The notes under the pieces were generated by a model. That model made no database searches. It was not told where the DNA came from and saw only the letters and a list, made by a program, of their open reading frames with translations. A DNA stretch of 38,087 bases from Nitrospirota bacterium (GTDB lineage: Bacteria > Nitrospirota > Thermodesulfovibrionia > Thermodesulfovibrionales > JdFR-88), in the NCBI GenBank assembly GCA_021789935.1, contig JAJYIR010000022.1, forward strand, positions 1 to 38,087, given 5' to 3'. Made by a program: the position numbers and the translations under genes. Positions 32,839-38,087 of this stretch are shown one piece after another. Each line of letters opens with the position of its first letter. Position 1 is the first letter of the stretch.

Positions 32839-34932
32839 ATGTCTAAAAACAATCTTTCGGATTTAAACCCGCAGCAGAGAGAGGCGATTGCCCATTTGGA
32901 CGGCCCTCTTCTGATACTGGCTGGCGCAGGAAGTGGGAAGACCAGGACTATAACCCACCGGTTTGTGCAACTGTCAAAGAAGATGTCCCCGGCGCAGATA
33001 TTGACCGTCACGTTTACCAACAAGGCGGCAGGCGAGATGAAAGAGCGCATCTGCGCGCTCCTTGGCAAAGACCTGAGACAATGCTGGATAGGCACATTCC
33101 ATTCCCAATGCGTGAAGATACTGAGGAAAGAGATCGGCCTGCTTGGCTACAGCAACGAATTTTCCATATATGACGACGCGGACCAGCTCAGCCTTATCCG
33201 CCACATACTGAAGGAGCTCAACCTTTATGAGGCCCTTTACAGGGGCGTGCTGTCGAAGATAAGCTGTCTGAAATCCTCCCTTATAAAACCGGAAGAATTT
33301 CTCTCCCGTTCGGACGGCTTCGGGTTCGAGGAGCGGCTCGCCAAAGTATATGTCAGATATCAGGATGAGCTTAACAAAAGCAACGCCCTTGATTTCGACG
33401 ATCTCATAATACTTGTGATAAGGCTCTTCGATGAACACCCGGATATTTTGAAAAAATACCAGAACCTCTTCGGGCATATCCTGGTGGATGAGTTTCAGGA
33501 CACAAACATTGCGCAATACAGGCTTCTTAAGAACCTGGCCTCATCACACCGGAACATCTGTGTCGTCGGGGACGACGACCAGAGCATTCACCGGTTAAGG
33601 GGCGCTGATGTAAGCAATATAATAAATTTTCAAAAGGACTTTTCCGACGCCAGGATCATAAAGCTTGAAAAAAGTTACCGCTGCACTCAGAACATCCTGG
33701 ACGTGTCGGGAAACGTGATCAGCAAGAACAGCGATCGCCACCCGAAAAAGCTGTCGGCGGACAAGGGGGCCGGCGAAGCCGTCTGCTTCTGCTGGCTGGA
33801 TTCAGAGGAGGAAGAGGCCCACCATATCGCCCGGACCATACGAGAGGTTTACCTCAAGAACAGTTACGATTATGGCGATTTCGCCGTGCTCTACAGGGTG
33901 AACACCCAGTCCAGGGCGCTTGAGGACCACCTGCAGTCCGAAGGCATCCCCTACAAGGTCCTTGGCGGCGTGAGTTTTTACCAGAGAAAAGAGATAAAGG
34001 ACATCACGGCCTACATGAAGCTGGTCCTTAACAGGGATGACAACGTCTCCCTAAGGCGGATAATCAACTGCCCCCAGAGGGGCATAGGCGCTTCCACGCT
34101 CACCAAGGTGGAACAGCATGCAAAGAAAAAAACGCTTAGCCTGTACGCCTCCATAAAAAGCCTGCTGCGTTCGGCCGCCCTTGCCTCCTCGATGAAAGAA
34201 AAGCTGGAGGGTTTTGTAAATATCATAGAGAAGCTGCCGGATGCCAAGCACAAGGACGCCGCCAGCCTGATAAAGGACATCGTGGAGACTATCTCGTATT
34301 TGGATGGGCTGGAAGATGAAAAGGTTGAAAACATAAACGAGTTCATTGCCTCCGCGTCCGGAAAGGAACTGAAGGAATTTGCGGACCGGCTGTCGCTTGC
34401 CAGCGGCACCGATGACTCGGAGCAGGAAGGCCACGTCTCTCTTATTACGCTGCATTGCGCCAAGGGGCTTGAATTCCCGGTGGTCTTCATAGCCGGGCTC
34501 GAAGAGGGTCTCCTGCCCTATATGAAAGCCCAGAACACGGAGGAGGTCGCAGAGGAAAGGCGGCTGCTTTATGTCGGCATGACGAGGGCCAAGGACATAT
34601 TGGTGCTCACCGGGGCAAAAAGCAGAAGGATGCTGGAGAGAGTGAAGGAACAAAAACCTTCCCGGTTCCTCCAGGACATCCCTAAGGAATTGTTCCACAT
34701 GGTGGAAAAGACCCCCCGCCACATCGTCCGCAAGGAGGAGCCCAAAATGCCCCCTGCCATTCCGGCTCCGTATGTTGCCGGCACCCGTGTGAAGCATCCC
34801 AAGTGGGGAGTGGGCATTGTGAGGGACTGCTACGGCGAGGGCGAGGAATCCAAGGTGACAGTTAACTTCCCCGCGGTCGGGGTAAAGAAGCTTTGCGTTA
34901 AATTCGCCAATCTTGAGACCCTGCGCGGGTGA
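32839..34932 (+). CDS. UvrD/PcrA-type DNA helicase
   Basis: The 697-residue superfamily 1A helicase has the Q-motif NPQQREAI, Walker A AGAGSGKT (about 28-35), the Walker B region VDEFQDTN, motif III, ITLHCAKGLEFPVVF and the arginine-finger motif RRLLYVGMTRAK. The C-terminus has a Tudor-like domain (GTRVKHPKWGVGIV...), known in PcrA to contact RNA polymerase, so a repair or transcription-conflict role is likely. In motif III the usual QSIYxWRGA (or QSIYxFRGA) is QSIHRLRGA: His251 and Leu253 replace the aromatic residues that normally stack on DNA bases. GAGG precedes the ATG. Confidence 0.93.
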   Translation: MSKNNLSDLNPQQREAIAHLDGPLLILAGAGSGKTRTITHRFVQLSKKMSPAQILTVTFTNKAAGEMKERICALLGKDLRQCWIGTFHSQCVKILRKEIGLLGYSNEFSIYDDADQLSLIRHILKELNLYEALYRGVLSKISCLKSSLIKPEEFLSRSDGFGFEERLAKVYVRYQDELNKSNALDFDDLIILVIRLFDEHPDILKKYQNLFGHILVDEFQDTNIAQYRLLKNLASSHRNICVVGDDDQSIHRLRGADVSNIINFQKDFSDARIIKLEKSYRCTQNILDVSGNVISKNSDRHPKKLSADKGAGEAVCFCWLDSEEEEAHHIARTIREVYLKNSYDYGDFAVLYRVNTQSRALEDHLQSEGIPYKVLGGVSFYQRKEIKDITAYMKLVLNRDDNVSLRRIINCPQRGIGASTLTKVEQHAKKKTLSLYASIKSLLRSAALASSMKEKLEGFVNIIEKLPDAKHKDAASLIKDIVETISYLDGLEDEKVENINEFIASASGKELKEFADRLSLASGTDDSEQEGHVSLITLHCAKGLEFPVVFIAGLEEGLLPYMKAQNTEEVAEERRLLYVGMTRAKDILVLTGAKSRRMLERVKEQKPSRFLQDIPKELFHMVEKTPRHIVRKEEPKMPPAIPAPYVAGTRVKHPKWGVGIVRDCYGEGEESKVTVNFPAVGVKKLCVKFANLETLRG

Positions 34933-34938
34933 TATAAT
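34930..34938 (+). promoter_or_regulatory. extended -10 before gatC
   Basis: TGATATAAT is a perfect extended -10 (TGn-TATAAT); its TGA is also the stop codon of the helicase gene. It lies 21 nt before the gatC ATG. The -35 region is poor, as is usual with extended -10 promoters. It could give gatC-panD separate expression. Confidence 0.45.
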
Positions 34939-34959
34939 TTTTCCGGAGAAAAAATCCCG

Positions 34960-35244
34960 ATGATCGAAAGCAAAGACGTAATGAAAATAGCTGACCTTTC
35001 GAGGCTCACGCTTACTGGCGAGGAAGTGCGCCTTTATTCAAGCCAGCTAAACGGCATACTCCAGTATGTGGAAAAACTGAAGGAACTGGAAACCGGCGGG
35101 ACAGAGCCGACATCTCATGTGCTGGACCTGCGAAATGTAACGCGGGAAGACAGGGCCACAGCCAGCCTCCCGGTGGAAGATGTTCTAAGGAACGCTCCCG
35201 ACCCGAAAGACGGCTTCTACAGAGTCCCAAGAATATTGGAGTAG
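34960..35244 (+). CDS. gatC: Asp/Glu-tRNA amidotransferase subunit GatC
   Basis: GatC is the small belt-like subunit of the GatCAB complex that converts Glu-tRNA(Gln) and Asp-tRNA(Asn) to the cognate forms. The 94-residue product has the MKIADLSRLTLTGEEVRLYSSQL region and the C-terminal LRNAPDPKDGFYRVPRIL signature. gatA usually follows directly, but panD is here instead, so gatA and gatB must be elsewhere. A GGAG lies about 13 nt upstream. Confidence 0.94.
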   Translation: MIESKDVMKIADLSRLTLTGEEVRLYSSQLNGILQYVEKLKELETGGTEPTSHVLDLRNVTREDRATASLPVEDVLRNAPDPKDGFYRVPRILE

Positions 35245-35256
35245 GCGGACAAAAAA

Positions 35257-35613
35257 ATGTTAAGGTCTTTTCTAAGGGCCAAGCTCCACATGGCAACGGT
35301 CACCCAGGCTGACATCAATTACGAGGGCAGCATCACCATAGATTCGGGCCTCCTGAAGAAAGCCGGAATCCTTCCCTTTGAGAAGGTCTCGATAAGCAAC
35401 GTCAATAACGGCGAACGCTTCGATACATACGTGATCCCAGGCGAAAAGGGCCAGATATGCCTTAACGGCCCCACGGCAAGAAAAGGAGTCGTCGGGGACA
35501 GGGTGGTAATCTTCAGCTACTGCTATATCAGCGATAATGAGGCAGAGGGCTTCAAGCCGGTCATCCTGAAACTGGACGAAAAAAACCGGATAAAGGACCG
35601 GATAAAGAAGTAG
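35257..35613 (+). CDS. panD: aspartate 1-decarboxylase PanD
   Basis: PanD makes beta-alanine for pantothenate and CoA. The 118-residue proenzyme has the Gly24-Ser25 self-cleavage site (NYEGSITID), after which Ser25 becomes the pyruvoyl cofactor. The NGERFDTYVI and LNGPTARKGVVGDRVVIFSY segments are also typical. Length is normal. It lies 12 nt after gatC. Along with coaD in the same window it serves CoA synthesis, though the two loci are 15 kb apart. Confidence 0.96.
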   Translation: MLRSFLRAKLHMATVTQADINYEGSITIDSGLLKKAGILPFEKVSISNVNNGERFDTYVIPGEKGQICLNGPTARKGVVGDRVVIFSYCYISDNEAEGFKPVILKLDEKNRIKDRIKK

Positions 35614-35716
35614 TCTATTCTCCTTACCCGCGCCGCGCGCTCCAAGCTCCCGCTCCCCAGCCATTATGAAAGTTTCCAGCATATCAGCCGTCTCAAAAAA
35701 GTATGGAAGAAATACC
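35614..35716. other. gap between convergent genes
   Basis: No clear terminator separates panD from the convergent radical SAM gene. A short C-rich stretch (35627-35661) is present. I see no small gene. Confidence 0.3.
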
Positions 35717-37201
35717 TTATTGCGGCAGTTCAGGCTTGAGCGTGAGGGCACGCTTGCGAAAAGGGCTCCAGAGCAGCTTCAGGATATCCGTCGTCTTCAT
35801 GTGCCGCCCGAACTTAAGCAGCAGCTTGATGCTCTGGATGGGGCGCAGGAAGAGCCTATGGGCAAACAGCAGAAGATACCCCTTCTGCCGGGCCCGGTTC
35901 ACCACTTCGCTAGGAAGGACCGTCGGGTCGATATCCGAGCACTTAAACCACTTATACCAGTCACGCGCGTCGTCGATGATCCCCCTCTCGATATACTCCC
36001 TCCACAGCGGCGTGCCCCGGTAGGCGCACAGGCGGTTGAAGCCGAAAGTGTCCAGTTTAAGGCGGGCTGCGAAACGGAAGCTCTCCAAAATATCCGCCTC
36101 GGTCTCTCCCGGAGAACCGACCAAAAAAAAGCCGTGAGCGGTCTCTATCCCGTGGCGCTTGGCCTCGCGGACCGCACGCTCTATCTGTTCAAGTGTCTGC
36201 TTCTTTTTCAGGCGGTCCAGCACCTTCTGAGTGCCGGCTTCTACTCCGAAGGCGAGAAAGCTGCAGTTGGCCATGGCCATGATTGGGAACTGGTCTATGG
36301 CAATCGAGTCTACCCTGCCCTCGCAGCCCCATCGGAACCCCAACCCGCGGTCGATAATCCCCTGGCATATATCGTGGATCCGGTTGCGGTTCAGCAAAAA
36401 ATGGTTGTCAGTAAGATAGATCGATCGATAACCCTCATCGTTCAGTTGCTGCATCTCGCCCAACACGTTCTCCGGAGAGCGGGAACGCCACTTTCCATCA
36501 GCCAGGGTGGGGATATCGCAGTAAATACACTGATAGGGACAGCCGCGAGAAGTCTGCATGGTGCAGAACCGGTCCAGGGAGAGGACTGCAGGAACGTCGA
36601 GCGGCATAGACTCGATATAGTCAATCGGAAGGCTTTTGCGGTCCGGGTATGGGAACTGGTCCAGGTCCTTAATGATCGGGCGCGGTGCGTTCTCGACTAT
36701 CTCGTGCGCGGAGCGCCAGACCAGGCCGCCGACCTTACCTGGATCGTCCAGGTTTTCCAGGAAGTCAGGCAAGAGTTCCTCACCCTCACCCTTGCAGACA
36801 TAGTCTGCAACAGAGCAGTCTGCGAGGATCTCTTTCGCGTTTATGGTTGCGAAGACGCCACCAAGGACGATGGGCGTGTTGGGAGCTGCCTTCTTCAGCC
36901 GATGGGCCATGCTGCGAGTGGCGGGATAGGCAGTAGTGGACAAGAACGAGAGAGCTATTACGTCCGGCTTGTCCTCTCCGGCTGCCTCTGCGATGTGCTC
37001 TTCTTTCATATGAGGGTGGCAGGTGTCGAACATCCGGACCTCATGGCCATGCTGGCGCAATATAGGGGCCAGGGTTTCAATACCCAGAGGGGGAAACGCC
37101 ATTACCTGAACTCGTCCCTCGCCGAACCGTGTGCCCCCGATACCAGGGGGAAGCAACCGATAAAAGTCCTCGTCCCGGACATAGATCAGAAAAACTTTCA
37201 T
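35717..37201 (-). CDS. B12-binding-domain radical SAM protein
   Basis: The 494-residue product has an N-terminal cobalamin-binding-like Rossmann domain (about 1-165, without the DxHxxG histidine motif) and a radical SAM core with C221-X3-C225-X2-C228 (CPYQCIYC). The C-terminal extension is about 100 residues. Relatives include BchE-like cyclases and methyltransferases acting on lipids, cofactors or natural products; I cannot assign a substrate. Arg codons near the start are all CGN, whereas neighbours often use AGG/AGA, hinting at transfer. GGGGGG lies 6 nt before the ATG. It is convergent with panD and shares no operon with a tailoring partner. Confidence 0.85.
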   Translation of the reverse strand: MKVFLIYVRDEDFYRLLPPGIGGTRFGEGRVQVMAFPPLGIETLAPILRQHGHEVRMFDTCHPHMKEEHIAEAAGEDKPDVIALSFLSTTAYPATRSMAHRLKKAAPNTPIVLGGVFATINAKEILADCSVADYVCKGEGEELLPDFLENLDDPGKVGGLVWRSAHEIVENAPRPIIKDLDQFPYPDRKSLPIDYIESMPLDVPAVLSLDRFCTMQTSRGCPYQCIYCDIPTLADGKWRSRSPENVLGEMQQLNDEGYRSIYLTDNHFLLNRNRIHDICQGIIDRGLGFRWGCEGRVDSIAIDQFPIMAMANCSFLAFGVEAGTQKVLDRLKKKQTLEQIERAVREAKRHGIETAHGFFLVGSPGETEADILESFRFAARLKLDTFGFNRLCAYRGTPLWREYIERGIIDDARDWYKWFKCSDIDPTVLPSEVVNRARQKGYLLLFAHRLFLRPIQSIKLLLKFGRHMKTTDILKLLWSPFRKRALTLKPELPQ

Positions 37202-37330
37202 ACATCCCCCCTTTTTACAACGAAAGCAGCCTTAGGGCTTAAGTATACCCTACAGTTGCATAAATTTGACATCCTGAAGCCTTTAAAACATTGCAGGCAG
37301 CCGATTCGGGGAGATAAAAAAATTAAAGAT

Positions 37331-38014
37331 CTAAAACAGCTTGCCAGATTCGGACTGTGATTCAATAAGCCGCCCAACAGGGCGGTAGGTCTTCCGGTGG
37401 ATCGGGCACGGCCCCAACCTGCTTAAGGCCTGCAGATGCTCTTTCGTAAGATATCCCTTGTGGACATCGAACCCGTACCCCGGATACATGCGGTGGTAAT
37501 CCACCATCGCCTCATCCCTCGCCACCTTGGCAAGTATCGACGCGGCGCTTATGGCTGGCACCAACCGGTCCCCTTTGATGATGGACAGCACCTGCATGCC
37601 GGGCATCTTGGGCGCTTTGTCCCCGTCTATAAGGACCCTGCCGGGTTTTATCTTCAGGCCCCGCACCGAACGCTCAAAAGCAAGAAGTGTCGCATGAAGG
37701 ACGTTCAGCTTCTCTACCTCCTGCAGACTGGCCTTCTCTATGCACCAGCCAAGGGCCTTCAGTTTTATTTCCCCGGCCAGTTCCTCCCGCCTGGCCGCGG
37801 TCAGAAGCTTCGAATCGGCAAGCCCCTCAATGGGGCGCCCCGGATCAAGAATGACAGCGGCCACATAGACCTCAGCGGCAGCCGAGCCGCGTCCGGCCTC
37901 ATCGCACCCGCATTCGATGACCCCATCTGCCATCCGTAACCCGAAATTGAGCCCGCTGCCGGCCTCCGGCCCCATATCAGGTTTGCCGCGACCTTTCCCA
38001 TCCCTTTTAAACAT
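37331..38014 (-). CDS. rnhB: ribonuclease HII
   Basis: RNase HII cleaves RNA in RNA-DNA hybrids and single ribonucleotides in DNA. The product (227 residues from 38014) has the catalytic GCDEAGRG motif, a further Asp in VLIDGDKAP, the SIIKGDRLVPAISAASILAKVARDEAM motif region and a C-terminal YGFDVHKGYLTKEH segment. The loop after GRG reads SAAAEVYVAA, departing from the common PLAGPVVAA. The first 27 residues precede the core; an ATG at residue 28 (MADGVIEC) is another possible start. Confidence 0.93.
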   Translation of the reverse strand: MFKRDGKGRGKPDMGPEAGSGLNFGLRMADGVIECGCDEAGRGSAAAEVYVAAVILDPGRPIEGLADSKLLTAARREELAGEIKLKALGWCIEKASLQEVEKLNVLHATLLAFERSVRGLKIKPGRVLIDGDKAPKMPGMQVLSIIKGDRLVPAISAASILAKVARDEAMVDYHRMYPGYGFDVHKGYLTKEHLQALSRLGPCPIHRKTYRPVGRLIESQSESGKLF

Positions 38015-38057
38015 GCATAAACCTTACATCAAACCGGCAGGGCAAATCCAATGCGTT

Positions 38058-38082
38058 CATTATGTCAACACATTATGTCAAC
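38058..38082. repeat. tandem 12-bp repeat at the right edge
   Basis: cattatgtcaac occurs at 38058-38069 and 38071-38082. On the minus strand this reads AGGAGG then two copies of GTTGACATAATG, upstream of rnhB. It creates a good ribosome site 8 nt before an ATG whose frame stops after two codons (M-C), then a 17-codon frame from the second ATG running into the rnhB start. It may be leader structure, a tandem operator, or an IS end cut by the window edge. Confidence 0.45.
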
Positions 38083-38087
38083 CTCCT

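Noticed and set aside
35666-37360. 564-codon open frame on the plus strand opposite the radical SAM gene
   Set aside because: The minus-strand gene has clear domains, a cluster motif and a strong ribosome site. The plus frame shows no recognisable motif and no ribosome site, and is a by-product of the codon use of the real gene.
1-38087. tRNA, rRNA, CRISPR, toxin-antitoxin, restriction or prophage genes
   Set aside because: I looked on both strands and saw no cloverleaf, rRNA segment, regular spaced repeat array or characteristic protein motif.

Overview
The window looks like chromosomal DNA of a diderm, flagellated, sigma-54-using bacterium with moderate GC. Arg AGG/AGA and Ile ATA codons are frequent. 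The short ArgA-type acetyltransferase, the ferredoxin-linked 2-oxoacid oxidoreductase subunits and the many NtrC-type regulators suggest an anaerobic or microaerophilic lineage such as Nitrospirota or Desulfobacterota. This is inference; no rRNA or other decisive marker is present.

Layout. (1) 1-319: no gene; AT-rich direct and inverted repeats that may be an insertion-sequence end, and a bidirectional terminator. (2) 320-10681, minus strand: flagellar hook and basal-body genes in two operons, flgB-flgC-fliE-fliF-fliG-fliH-fliI-fliJ-motE-like and fliK-flgD-flgE. A strong terminator separates them and each has its own sigma-54-type promoter. (3) 10829-19454, minus: the flagellar regulators, namely a hybrid histidine kinase, a FlrA/FleQ-like sigma-54 activator, and an operon for an exported TPR protein plus FlrB-like kinase and FlrC-like activator. 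The last is preceded by a consensus sigma-54 promoter. (4) 19549-26423, minus: queE; purN-rsmD-coaD; and a tightly packed run of Ppx/GppA, diguanylate cyclase, oxidoreductase beta and gamma subunits, and an ArgA-like acetyltransferase. (5) 26496-35613, plus: a third NtrC-type regulator, yebC, DUF502, glmU-glmS, a UvrD/PcrA helicase, gatC and panD. (6) 35717-38014, minus: a B12-binding radical SAM protein with atypical codon use, and rnhB. The window ends in a tandem 12-bp repeat.

How it fits together. The regulatory block reads as a Vibrio/Pseudomonas-like flagellar hierarchy in one place. A FlrA-like activator would fire the sigma-54 promoter of TPR-flrB-flrC, and FlrC would then fire the two structural sigma-54 promoters. 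The first promoter has the consensus -12 element (TTGCT); the two structural ones share the variant TTGAT. Several genes (the FlrA-like regulator, the third regulator, ppx, the TPR gene) have promoter elements so close to the start codon that leaderless mRNAs are likely.

No CRISPR array, tRNA, rRNA, prophage or complete transposon was seen. I found no clear new defence or biosynthetic system. The best candidates for something undescribed are the sigma-54 circuit with its exported TPR protein, the switch-like double hairpin before that operon, and the helicase with altered motif residues.
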